Position numbers and translations under genes: made by a program
Assembly (NCBI RefSeq): GCF_001511835.1
Contig: NZ_LN997848.1
Location: forward strand, 434,001-498,000
Length of the DNA stretch: 64,000 nucleotides
Direction of reading: 5' to 3'
Source: Magnetospirillum sp. XM-1
GTDB taxonomy: Bacteria > Pseudomonadota > Alphaproteobacteria > Rhodospirillales > Magnetospirillaceae
Shown here: positions 1 to 7,868 of the stretch, one piece after another
Numbering within the stretch: position 1 is the first letter of the stretch
Layout of the letters: each line of letters starts with the position of its first letter
The notes under the pieces: generated by a model
Told to the model about the DNA's origin: nothing
What the model saw: the letters and a program-made list of their open reading frames with translations, nothing else
Database searches by the model: none

Positions 1-1092
1 GAAGACCTTGGTGCCCCGAGACGGGGTCTCCATGGCCTTCTCGTAGCTGAGCGGCTTGCCGTCCTTCCAGGCGCGCTCGTCGGTCTCCTTGGCGGTGGTG
101 AGGAATTCCTGGAAATTGTGCGACAGCCGCGCCAGCTCCTGGCCGGTGCGCCCGACGTAATCCACCCCCGACAGCCCCACCAGATCCAGGTAGAACTGGT
201 TGGCCACCAGCCAGCGCCCCTTGCCGTCCTTGAAACAGATCAGGTCGGGCATGGCGTTGATCAGGGTGGTCAGCCATTCCTTCTGATTGCGCAGCTCCGC
301 CTCGTTGGCCTTGCGCAGCGTGATGTCGTGGCCGATGGCGACGAACAGGCGCTGGCCGCCCAACTCCATGGCCGCCAGCGACAGTTCCAGCGGGAAGCGG
401 GCGCGGATCTTGCGCACCCCCGTCACCTCGGTGCGGTGGTCGAGATAGGAATCGGGCTCGGTCAGCTCGGGGATCAGCAGGGTCACCGGCTTGCCCACGA
501 TCTCGGGCGGCGCGTAGCCGAAGATGCGCTCGGCCGAAGGGTTGTAGGTGCCGATGGCCCCGTCGTCGCCGAAGGTGACGATGGCGTCGGCGGTGTTGTC
601 GACGATGGCCCGGTTGTGCAGCTCGGACAGGCGGTAATTCTCGGCCAGCGCTTCCATGGTGCGGGCCTGCTGGCGCAGCAGCGCCTCGCGCGATGCCATG
701 GACGTGACGTCGAAGATCTGGATCAGGCCGGTGCGCCGCCCGCCGTAATCCAGGGGCTTGATCACCACGATCTGGTGCATGGCCTCACGCCGGCCGGGGC
801 GGCTGCCCTTGCGCTCCAGGGGGAACAGGGCGCGGTTCAGGGACGACGACAGCATGGCCGAGAGGCCGCCGTTCAGCGCCTGGTCGATGGCCTCGGCGAT
901 GCGGCTATCGGCCAGGGCGGGAAAGATCTCGGCAATGGTCCGGCCCAGCGCCTCGGCCGCCGCGATGCCCGACGCCTCCACGACCCAGGCGTTCCACAGG
1001 ACCGTCCGGCCGTCCCCGTCCAGCAGGACGAAGCCCATCTCGGTGGCGTCGGTCAGGGATTTCAGGAAGGCGTCGGAGAGCTCCTTGCCCAT
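1..1092 (-). CDS. Multi-PAS sensor protein (3' end outside window)
   Basis: The frame is open from an ATG at 1092 to the window edge, giving 364 visible codons. I read three PAS folds: residues about 10-110 (GRTIAEIFP), about 150-265 (DNTADAIVTFGDDG, then NPSAERIFGY) and about 270 onward (LINAMPDLICFKDGKG). A PAS chain of this kind normally feeds a histidine kinase, GGDEF or methyl-accepting output, which lies beyond the window, so the enzyme class is unknown. The start codon directly abuts the stop of the CheC/CheX-like gene (TAG then ATG), so the two are co-transcribed with the receiver gene upstream. The likely role is sensing a small ligand or redox state and passing it to chemotaxis-like signalling. 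Confidence 0.8.
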   Translation of the reverse strand, partial: MGKELSDAFLKSLTDATEMGFVLLDGDGRTVLWNAWVVEASGIAAAEALGRTIAEIFPALADSRIAEAIDQALNGGLSAMLSSSLNRALFPLERKGSRPGRREAMHQIVVIKPLDYGGRRTGLIQIFDVTSMASREALLRQQARTMEALAENYRLSELHNRAIVDNTADAIVTFGDDGAIGTYNPSAERIFGYAPPEIVGKPVTLLIPELTEPDSYLDHRTEVTGVRKIRARFPLELSLAAMELGGQRLFVAIGHDITLRKANEAELRNQKEWLTTLINAMPDLICFKDGKGRWLVANQFYLDLVGLSGVDYVGRTGQELARLSHNFQEFLTTAKETDERAWKDGKPLSYEKAMETPSRGTKVF

Positions 1093-1713
1093 CTAGCCCC
1101 CGATGACCCTGGAGACATAGGCCGAGACCGCATCGGAGAATTGCCGCGCCGAGACGATGTCCATGACGAAGGCGAGGTAACCCTTAACCCCCTTGGCGGC
1201 CAGCGAGAAGTCGACCTGCAGGAACATCACCAGTTCGGTGTCGGGATGCTTGGTGGCCAGGATCTGGGCCCCCCGACCGCGCAGATAGATGGGCAGCGAG
1301 CTTTCGATGGCGAGCCCCAGCTGGTTGGCCAGGCTGCCCAGGCAGGCATTGAGGATGACGTTGCCCACCTCCAGCAGCGCCTCCTGCTCCAGCTCGGTGA
1401 GCGAATCCATGGAGACCGTGTCGCCCAGCATGGACCGCACCAGATCCAGGCTGCGGCGTTCGGGGAAGATCAGCAGGATGTCGCCGGAGAAGCTGCTGGA
1501 AAAATGCTGGCGCACCGCGACGGAATCGGCGCCGCCGGTCGTCCCGTCCAGCCGCTCCCCCGCCGTCGCCGGCGACAGGAACTCCACGAACGGCACGGAC
1601 AGCGAAATCTGGTCGCGCACCATGCGCGACAGCGAGGCCGCCGCCTGGCCGATGGCGACATTCAGGATTTCCTCGACGGCGTCGCGTTCCAGCGCGCCGA
1701 TGATCTCCGTCAT
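1093..1713 (-). CDS. CheC/CheX-like chemotaxis protein
   Basis: 206 aa. The N-terminus (ALERDAVEEILNVAIGQAA) and a second block (LTELEQEALLEVGNVILNAC) form the paired E-x3-N helices typical of CheC/CheX/FliY phosphatases, which dephosphorylate CheY-P. Residues E-x-L-N near 14-17 and E-V-G-N near 116 are the expected active-site positions. It overlaps the upstream receiver gene by 4 nt (ATGA) and touches the PAS gene downstream, so the three products probably act as one unit, with this protein acting on the neighbouring receiver. Family membership is read from the repeats; activity is inferred. Confidence 0.75.
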   Translation of the reverse strand: MTEIIGALERDAVEEILNVAIGQAAASLSRMVRDQISLSVPFVEFLSPATAGERLDGTTGGADSVAVRQHFSSSFSGDILLIFPERRSLDLVRSMLGDTVSMDSLTELEQEALLEVGNVILNACLGSLANQLGLAIESSLPIYLRGRGAQILATKHPDTELVMFLQVDFSLAAKGVKGYLAFVMDIVSARQFSDAVSAYVSRVIGG

Positions 1714-2081
1714 GGCGCCCTGCCTCCGCCGGTCAGGAAGCGCACCAGAAGCTCGTCCCTGAGCGGCTTGGCGATATAGCCGATGCCCAGGCGCGCCGCG
1801 TCCTCGCGGACGGAATCCTGGATGTTGGCGGTCAGCAGCGACAAGGCCGCCGCGGGAAAACGCTCGCGGAACAGCCGGGCGGTCTCCAGCCCGCCCATGC
1901 CGGGCATGTTGACGTCCATCAGGACGAAATCGGGGGCGGCGGCGGCGGCCATGTCCAGCGCCTCCTCGCCGGTGGCGGCTTCCTGGATGGTCCAGCCGGG
2001 ACAGAATTTCTCGACCACCGAACGGGTCATCATGCGGGCGACCCGGCTGTCGTCAACCAGTAGCACGCTGCGGCTCGTCAT
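1710..2081 (-). CDS. Single-domain response regulator (CheY-like)
   Basis: 123 aa, a receiver domain only. The acidic pair D10-D11 (LLVDDSR), the phospho-acceptor D56 (FVLMDVNMPG) and the conserved lysine K105 (IAKPL) are all present, so it should be phosphorylated. There is no output domain. It is first in a three-gene minus-strand operon with a CheC/CheX-like protein and a PAS sensor, which suggests a dedicated phosphorelay or adaptation module. The sequence between 2082 and 2188 is the divergent promoter region shared with the TerB-like gene. Confidence 0.9.
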   Translation of the reverse strand: MTSRSVLLVDDSRVARMMTRSVVEKFCPGWTIQEAATGEEALDMAAAAAPDFVLMDVNMPGMGGLETARLFRERFPAAALSLLTANIQDSVREDAARLGIGYIAKPLRDELLVRFLTGGGRAP

Positions 2082-2188
2082 GACTGTACTCCGGCAAGAG
2101 ACGCGAGGGGGTCTTACAAATCTATGCTTGACGCCTTGCCGCGCCGCAAGGGTAAAGTCCTGGTCAAGGCTTGGCGCGGGAGAATGAA

Positions 2189-2608
2189 ATGATGATCAGC
2201 CACCACGCGGCCCTTATCTACGTCATGGTCATGGTCTCGGCCGCCGACGGCGACATGACCGACCCCGAATTGCGCATGATTGGCGAGATCGTCAATTTCC
2301 TGCCCATCTTCCGCGACTACGACCCCGACCTGCTGACGCGGACCACCGCCGCCTGCGCCGAAATCCTCGATTCCGACGACGGGCTGAACCGCATCCTGGA
2401 CGTGATCAAGGCGTCGCTTCCCATCAAGCTGCGCGAGACCGCCTACGCCCTGGCCTGCGACGTGGCCGCCGCCGATGGCGACCCCCATAAGGAGGTCATG
2501 CGCCTTTTGGAACTGTTCCGCCACCGCCTGGACATCGACCGCTTGGCGGCCGCCGCCATCGAGCGCGGCGCCATGGCCCGCTTCGCCGTCCTGCCGGTCC
2601 ACGCCTGA
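2189..2608 (+). CDS. TerB-like / DUF533-type small acidic protein
   Basis: 139 aa from the ATG at 2189, which has GGGAG at 2178-2182. A TTG at 2171 is possible but would place that Shine-Dalgarno inside the gene. Two similar halves carry the acidic loops SAADGDMTDPE and AAADGDPHKE, the metal-binding pattern of the TerB fold. TerB-like proteins occur in tellurite-resistance and stress operons and also as stand-alone core genes in alphaproteobacteria. No ter partners are nearby, so tellurite resistance should not be assumed. It is the last protein gene before the tRNA that hosts the integrated elements. Confidence 0.7.
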   Translation: MMISHHAALIYVMVMVSAADGDMTDPELRMIGEIVNFLPIFRDYDPDLLTRTTAACAEILDSDDGLNRILDVIKASLPIKLRETAYALACDVAAADGDPHKEVMRLLELFRHRLDIDRLAAAAIERGAMARFAVLPVHA

Positions 2609-2705
2609 CCGAAAAGCGAGACCGGCGACAGGGTCTTGCAAATCCCCGGACGCGGCGCTACTTTCCGCCCCGCGGCCGCCCGTTGGGGCCGGCCGAACGC
2701 CAAGT

Positions 2706-2781
2706 GCCGGCGTAGCTCAGTTGGTAGAGCAGCGCATTCGTAATGCGAAGGTCGGGGGTTCGACTCCTCTCGCCGGCACCA
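2706..2781 (+). tRNA. tRNA-Thr (CGU)
   Basis: A complete 76-nt cloverleaf with encoded CCA. The acceptor arm GCCGGCG pairs with CGCCGGC (2771-2777). The D arm is GCTC/GAGC, the anticodon loop TTCGTAA gives anticodon CGU, and the T loop is GGTTCGACTCC. The anticodon arm matches my recollection of E. coli thrW. Its 3' half is the attachment site of the element that follows, and it remains intact because the element carries a matching 3' end. Confidence 0.97.
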
Positions 2782-2801
2782 TTTTTCTCCAGTAAAATCA
2801 A
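2735..2801 (+). repeat. attL: tRNA-Thr 3' end plus downstream bases
   Basis: The stretch from the anticodon loop through the CCA end and about 20 bp beyond recurs at 36540-36605 with a handful of changes (for example GCGAAGGTCG against GCGCGGGCCG). Similarity continues past the tRNA into CATTTTTC and AAAATCAA, as expected for an integrase core site that covers the gene end. Confidence 0.85.
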
Positions 2802-2846
2802 CGTACTAAGCCAACCAGCAATGGCTGGGCGGCTGCGTTTTGGACG

Positions 2847-2954
2847 ACTCACAGCCACTCACACGCCTTCCCAAAGGGGGCGAATCTGAGTACAATCCAT
2901 GAATATCGTCTGTAGACGGCGTGGCGTGACTCACATCTCACTCACAGACTCACA
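2847..2954 (+). repeat. Five ACTCACA heptamers, probable integrase arm sites
   Basis: Exact ACTCACA at 2847, 2857, 2929, 2940 and 2948, all between the att core and the integrase start. The 8-11 bp spacing within each group is close to a DNA turn. Two more copies lie beside the other end of E1 (36463 and 36474). The pattern is that of arm-type sites of lambda-like tyrosine integrases. Confidence 0.7.
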
Positions 2955-2990
2955 CGATGGACCGTCTAAATCCGCACTTGGAACGGCATC

Positions 2991-4319
2991 ATGGGCAAGT
3001 TTGAGCGTGACGGTTTTTCGATCAAGGGCGGGGCTATACGTCTTTATAGGCGTGGCGATAGCAAATCTGAAATTTGGCACGCATCTGTCACCCGCCCGGA
3101 TCGGAAGGTAGACAGATTCTCAACCAAAACCCCTGACCCGGTTGAAGCTGGTCGTGTGGCAGAACGCCATTTTGATCGCCTCCGATTTGCGGAGGAGTTC
3201 GGAATCCCACTCGATCAAAAGAACTTCAAGCAGGTCTCAGATCACTGGTATGCGGAGGTTCTTGGTAAATCGATATGCGACAAAAATAAAAGCGATTTTC
3301 GGGCTATCCTCGACCGTTATTTAGTCCCGTTCTTTGGACAGAAATCAGTCTCCCTTATTAAACTCAAAGATATAGCGGAATATCGAAAATGGAGGATTTC
3401 ATATTGGACTGATGGCCCTGGCAAAGATATTACCCACATCGTTTATCAGCGTGGTGATCGGACATTTAAAAGGCCCGTTAAGCGGTGCATTCCCAGTGCA
3501 GCCACATTGGCACGTGAGGATGTAGTCCTTCGTGGTGTGCTTCAGTCAGCCCTCTCAATGGGTTACGCCAACAACCACGAAATTCTTCAGTTCAAATCAG
3601 TCCGCCCTGATGGGAAATCCCGTGGTGCTTTATCCCGCGAGCAGTACCAAAAACTGGTCGCAGCATCATGGGAGCGAAGCATGCTTGTCCCAAATGGCCA
3701 GACCCTATACTACCGCCAACTTTTAGCCGTCTATATACAGTTCTTGGTGATGACCGGTCTTCGCCCTGGCGAGGCACGGCGATTACGGTTTATGGACATA
3801 AAGGACGGATACGTTGTCCTTCAAGAAAGCAAAACAAAAGTAAGAAAGGTTGTCGGCGTAGCCGGTTTCAGCGGGATTATTTCCTTTCTTCACGATGTCC
3901 ATCAAGCACTATATGGGAGAGATGTTAGTGATGAAGAAGAAAATCCATTTCCAAGGCCAACGGATTATCTGTGGAGGGATTATCAAAAGGATGAGCCGAT
4001 TCACGATTTCAAAAGAAGCTTCAATGAGCTACTCGCATATTGCGGAATAACACATGACGAACACCAAAATGGAAAAATAACAATTTATTCACTCAGGCAC
4101 ACATATGCCCATTTTAGAATTGTTTATGGCGGCGTTAATGACGTCTATTTGCTTGCCCAGAACATGGGAACCAGCGTGCAGATGATAGAAAAATATTATG
4201 GCCATCTGGAACCGCTCCATCGCAAAGACGAATTGAAGCGTGTGCATCGAAATTCAGCTTCAGATAAGTTGATGGACAACATAAACGACCTATTTGGCCT
4301 GCCTCCATTTGAACTTTGA
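2991..4319 (+). CDS. Phage-type tyrosine recombinase (E1 integrase)
   Basis: 442 aa. The C-terminal catalytic half shows the first Arg in TGLRPGEARR (about residue 256), the Lys hairpin SKTKVRK, R-H-T in YSLRHTYAH (about 369) and the nucleophile in EKYYGH (about 401). The usual G-H-x-S motif before the tyrosine is replaced by N-M-G-T-S, and the E2 integrase has the same change, so this marks a subfamily. The N-terminus should bind the ACTCACA arm sites just upstream. It sits beside attL facing away from the tRNA and presumably integrates and excises E1. Confidence 0.93.
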   Translation: MGKFERDGFSIKGGAIRLYRRGDSKSEIWHASVTRPDRKVDRFSTKTPDPVEAGRVAERHFDRLRFAEEFGIPLDQKNFKQVSDHWYAEVLGKSICDKNKSDFRAILDRYLVPFFGQKSVSLIKLKDIAEYRKWRISYWTDGPGKDITHIVYQRGDRTFKRPVKRCIPSAATLAREDVVLRGVLQSALSMGYANNHEILQFKSVRPDGKSRGALSREQYQKLVAASWERSMLVPNGQTLYYRQLLAVYIQFLVMTGLRPGEARRLRFMDIKDGYVVLQESKTKVRKVVGVAGFSGIISFLHDVHQALYGRDVSDEEENPFPRPTDYLWRDYQKDEPIHDFKRSFNELLAYCGITHDEHQNGKITIYSLRHTYAHFRIVYGGVNDVYLLAQNMGTSVQMIEKYYGHLEPLHRKDELKRVHRNSASDKLMDNINDLFGLPPFEL

Positions 4320-4342
4320 TCGGCATTTTCTCCCGTATATTC

Positions 4343-4660
4343 CTATTGGCAATTGCCCTCCACATCACGACATGCCTTCCTGACCAATGCCAAGTCACGG
4401 GGATCGCTCAACCATACGATGACGGCTACGTAGCCGATATGGTGCAGGACCGTTTGCCAATGAATCTCGGTCAGATCGCCGCCGCCGTTATCGGTGAACA
4501 GCACATCCCCATGCCGCCCAATCAGGGCTGATTCCAGGTAGGAACGGCCCTCGTCATCGACCGCCAGCATGATCGATGATGGGTATCGGGAAGACAGTTC
4601 CTCTAATCGACGCTCGATGGCGGCAACCAGAGTTTTCTCGGCTTCAGACCTCATCATCAT
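4343..4660 (-). CDS. Hypothetical protein, 105 aa
   Basis: I do not recognise a family. The start is taken at the ATG triplet 4654-4660, overlapping the end of the zinc-ribbon gene upstream by 17 nt, so the two are translationally coupled. The sequence is mixed alpha/beta in character (IMLAVDDEGRSYLESALIG, then WQTVLHHIGYVAVIVWL), with no signal peptide or membrane span. It is a small E1 cargo gene, convergent with the integrase. Confidence 0.55.
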   Translation of the reverse strand: MMMRSEAEKTLVAAIERRLEELSSRYPSSIMLAVDDEGRSYLESALIGRHGDVLFTDNGGGDLTEIHWQTVLHHIGYVAVIVWLSDPRDLALVRKACRDVEGNCQ

Positions 4661-4820
4661 GAAACTCAGCAGGCACAAAGCAGTTTTCGCATATAATCTT
4701 GTCTGTTAGCGATATGAAGTAAAATATTCCTCCACAATTTTGACACGGCTTTGCATAGTGGTCTGGGTCGTTTTCCTGAGTTTCTGGAAACAAAATTACG
4801 TTATTCAATTGTTCTGCCAT
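4644..4820 (-). CDS. Small zinc-ribbon protein, 58 aa
   Basis: The ATG at 4820 has a good GAGGTG Shine-Dalgarno; an in-frame upstream start at 4838 does not. Two Cys pairs, C-Q-N-C and C-E-N-C, separated by about 15 residues make a rubredoxin-like zinc ribbon. Such proteins bind nucleic acid or protein partners. It is first in a two-gene unit with the 105-aa hypothetical. Function unknown. Confidence 0.6.
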   Translation of the reverse strand: MAEQLNNVILFPETQENDPDHYAKPCQNCGGIFYFISLTDKIICENCFVPAEFHDDEV

Positions 4821-5128
4821 AATGCACCTCGCTTTCATATCTATTTATGCTGCGAGTGCAGTCCTGCGTTCTGGCCATCGGAAATGGTGCATAAACAATA
4901 GATTTCGGTGCCTGCATCATCAGCCCGTTCGTCGTCACTTGATGTGAGAACCAATTGTCCGCAAAACGGACTTCATGGGCTTCCGGTAGCGTTCGATCTG
5001 ATCGCCTGCCATGCTTCAGTGACAGCTTCGGTCACCCATCCTGAAATCTCTGTGATTCCTGCCTGACTCCAGGTTGCCCATTCGCTCGTTGATGGATAGG
5101 CTGTTGCGTCCATTGTTCAGGGGAAGAC
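4821..5128. other. Intergenic region upstream of the R-M operon
   Basis: 308 bp between the divergent zinc-ribbon gene and hsdM. It must hold both promoters. I see no clear sigma-70 pair, no terminator and no convincing small gene. Confidence 0.5.
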
Positions 5129-6628
5129 ATGTCAGTTCTGACGCTTCAGCAGCTTGAGAGCCACCTGTGGGGGGCCGCAGATATCCTGCGTGGGTCCATC
5201 GATGCGGCGGATTACAAGCACTACATCTTTGGGCTGCTGTTCTACAAACGGCTGTGCGATGTGTGGGAGGAGGAGTTCGACGAGCGGATGGCGACCTATA
5301 AGGACACCAAGCTCGCCGCCCACCGCGACGAACATCGGTTCCATATCCCCGAAGGTCATTTCTGGAAGGATGTGCGAAAGCACGCCACCAACATCGGCGA
5401 ACACCTGAATACCGCCTTCCACGCCATCGAAGATTCCAACACCCGCCTTCGCGGTGTGTTCCAGGACGTGGACTTCAACAACAAGGAACGGTTCCCCGAC
5501 GCCATGCTGGAGAAGCTGCTCCAGCATTTCGAGGCATATCGCCTCCGCCGGTCGGATGTGGAACCCGACATGTTGGGCAACGCCTATGAATACCTGATCA
5601 GCCAGTTTGCTGATGATGCAGGCAAGAAAGGCGGAGAATTTTATACCCCAAAGATGGTGGTGCGGTTGATCGTGGAATGCCTGCGACCCGACGAGGGCAT
5701 GAGCATCTACGATCCCACATGCGGCAGCGGCGGCATGCTGCTGGAAGCGATCCATTACCTGGAACGCCAGGGCAAGAACCCCAAGACCCTGTCGCTGTAT
5801 GGGCAGGAAAGGAACCTCAACACCTGGGCCATTGCCCAGATGAATCTGTTCCTGCACGACATCGACGACGCCTTCATCGAACGTGGCGACACCCTGATTG
5901 ATCCCAAGCATCTGGTTGGTGATGGCGTGAAGGCCATCCGCACCTTTGACCGGGTGCTGGCGAACCCGCCGTTTTCACTGAAAAATTGGGGCCATGAGGA
6001 ATGGAGCAGCGGCGACAAGTTCGGTCGGGATAAATACGGCTGCCCGCCCAAGTCCTACGGTGATCTGGCCTTTGTCCAACACATGATTGCCAGCTTGAAG
6101 GGCGACGGTGTGCTGGGGGTCGTCCTGCCCCATGGTGTCCTTTTTCGCAGTGGTACCGAGGGCAAAATCCGCGAAGGCATGTTGAAGGATGATCTGATCG
6201 AGGCGGTGATCGGGTTGGCCCCCAACCTATTCTATGGTGCGGGTATTCCTGCCTGCATTCTGATCCTGCGGAAATCCAAGCCCGCCGCCCACAAGGGTAA
6301 GGTGCTGTTCATCAACGGTGCAGAGCAGTTTGTCGAGGGCAAGGCCCAGAACCACCTGTCTGATGCCAATGTCGCCGCCCTTGCCAAGGCGTTCCATGAC
6401 TATGCCGACATCGACCGCCTATCTCGGGTGGTGCCGATGACAGAAATCGCCGCTAACGACCACAACTTGAACATCACCCGTTATGTCCATCTGAACGAGG
6501 ACGAAGTGGAATTGGATGTGGCGGAGGAGGTGGAAAAGCTGATCGAACTTCGAAAGCAGCGTGAAGAATCCGAAGCCAAGATGATGGGGTTTCTGAAGGA
6601 GCTTGGCTATGTCCCAGAAGGTGCCTGA
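5129..6628 (+). CDS. hsdM: Type I restriction-modification DNA methyltransferase subunit
   Basis: 499 aa, normal length for HsdM. An N-terminal HsdM_N helical domain (LESHLWGAADILRGS) is followed by the N6-adenine methylase core: GGEFYTPKMVV, SAM motif I DPTCGSGGML at about residue 195 and catalytic motif IV NPPF at about 280. It methylates adenine in the site chosen by HsdS. It is first in the order M-S-R, and its stop overlaps the hsdS start by 20 nt. The sequence is complete and looks active. Confidence 0.95.
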   Translation: MSVLTLQQLESHLWGAADILRGSIDAADYKHYIFGLLFYKRLCDVWEEEFDERMATYKDTKLAAHRDEHRFHIPEGHFWKDVRKHATNIGEHLNTAFHAIEDSNTRLRGVFQDVDFNNKERFPDAMLEKLLQHFEAYRLRRSDVEPDMLGNAYEYLISQFADDAGKKGGEFYTPKMVVRLIVECLRPDEGMSIYDPTCGSGGMLLEAIHYLERQGKNPKTLSLYGQERNLNTWAIAQMNLFLHDIDDAFIERGDTLIDPKHLVGDGVKAIRTFDRVLANPPFSLKNWGHEEWSSGDKFGRDKYGCPPKSYGDLAFVQHMIASLKGDGVLGVVLPHGVLFRSGTEGKIREGMLKDDLIEAVIGLAPNLFYGAGIPACILILRKSKPAAHKGKVLFINGAEQFVEGKAQNHLSDANVAALAKAFHDYADIDRLSRVVPMTEIAANDHNLNITRYVHLNEDEVELDVAEEVEKLIELRKQREESEAKMMGFLKELGYVPEGA

Positions 6629-7841
6629 AGGGTGGCAAACGAATACGATTGGGGGGCTGCTTTCCATCGACACCCCTGGATTTTGGGGCGAAACGCCCGA
6701 AGGCGATGAAGGAAATGTCAACGTATTACGTTCAACTAACTTTGTGAAATCTGGACTAAATTATGATACTGCAGCATCAAGACTCTTTCCTCCTAGAAAG
6801 ATAGATCAGAAGCGGCTTGTCCCGGGAGACATCTTGCTTGAGAGGTCAGGCGGGAGCCCAACCCAACCAGTTGGTCGAGTTCGGAAATTTGACGCCAATG
6901 GCATTTATTCTGCGTCAAACTTCATGCAGATTCTTAGGGCAAATGATGATGTGGTCTGCGGGGATTTCCTGCTGCTCACTTTAGATTTCATCTACATAAA
7001 TGGTGGGACAGAAGCACTTCAGAAGGCCACAACAGGAATCCGTAATTTAGACTACGCCGCATATAAACAGTTACAAATTCTCCTTCCACCGCTCCGCGAA
7101 CAACGCCGCATTGCTGAAATTCTGTCCAGCGTGGATGAAGCCATTGCTGCCACGCAGGCGGTCATCGATCAGACCCGCACCGTCAAGCAGGGGGTTTTGA
7201 AGCACCTGCTGACCAAAGGCATCGGTCACAGCCGGTTCAAGCACACGGAGATTGGAGAAATCCCGGATAGATGGAGAGTTGTTTCAATTGGAGATCTTTG
7301 CAGCCTAACCAACGGCAATGGATTCCGTCCGCCGGACTGGTCAGATCATGGCTTGCCAATTATCAGAATACAGAACTTAAATGGCTCAAAAAACTTTAAC
7401 TATTTTGCTGGAACGCCACAGAATAAATGGATTATTGAGCCTGGGGACTTGCTTTTCTCCTGGGCTGGGGTTCGGGGCGTATCGTTCGGACCATGCCTCT
7501 GGAATGGTCCTCGGGGGGTTCTGAACCAACATATTTTCAAGGTTCACCCTGCTTGCAATGTCGAGAAAGAGTGGCTGTTTCTTGCGTTAAAGTTTGTAAC
7601 TTCAATGATTGAATCAAAGGCTCATGGGTTCAAAGACAGCCTCCTACATGTTCACAAATCAGAAATTACAGGGCAAAAAATCGGGCTTCCAGACTTCGTT
7701 GAGCAAGAAAAAATTGCATCCGCGTTTCGGTCAATCAATGAAGCGGATAATGAAAATCTTCTCCACTTAAATCATCTTAGAAACGTTAAGTCAGCCCTTA
7801 TGTTTGACCTCCTTACTGGTCACGTTCGAGTGGCGACATGA
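6609..7841 (+). CDS. hsdS: Type I restriction-modification specificity subunit
   Basis: 410 aa from the ATG at 6609 inside the end of hsdM. It has two target-recognition domains of about 150 residues separated and followed by conserved helices; the central one contains PPLREQRRIAEILSSVDEAI. The TRD stretches are clearly AT-richer than the flanking hsdM and hsdR, as is usual for swapped specificity domains. It determines the bipartite recognition sequence, which cannot be predicted from sequence alone. Confidence 0.93.
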   Translation: MSQKVPEGWQTNTIGGLLSIDTPGFWGETPEGDEGNVNVLRSTNFVKSGLNYDTAASRLFPPRKIDQKRLVPGDILLERSGGSPTQPVGRVRKFDANGIYSASNFMQILRANDDVVCGDFLLLTLDFIYINGGTEALQKATTGIRNLDYAAYKQLQILLPPLREQRRIAEILSSVDEAIAATQAVIDQTRTVKQGVLKHLLTKGIGHSRFKHTEIGEIPDRWRVVSIGDLCSLTNGNGFRPPDWSDHGLPIIRIQNLNGSKNFNYFAGTPQNKWIIEPGDLLFSWAGVRGVSFGPCLWNGPRGVLNQHIFKVHPACNVEKEWLFLALKFVTSMIESKAHGFKDSLLHVHKSEITGQKIGLPDFVEQEKIASAFRSINEADNENLLHLNHLRNVKSALMFDLLTGHVRVAT

Positions 7842-7868
7842 AGAGCAACGAGCGAACCGGGGGGGGTG

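Noticed and set aside
118..1779. Long plus-strand frame of 553 codons
   Set aside because: Gly/Gln/His-rich composition of a shadow frame; the minus strand encodes recognisable PAS, CheC/CheX-like and receiver proteins.
2189..2608. Tellurite resistance function for the TerB-like gene
   Set aside because: No other ter genes are present; the domain alone does not give that function.
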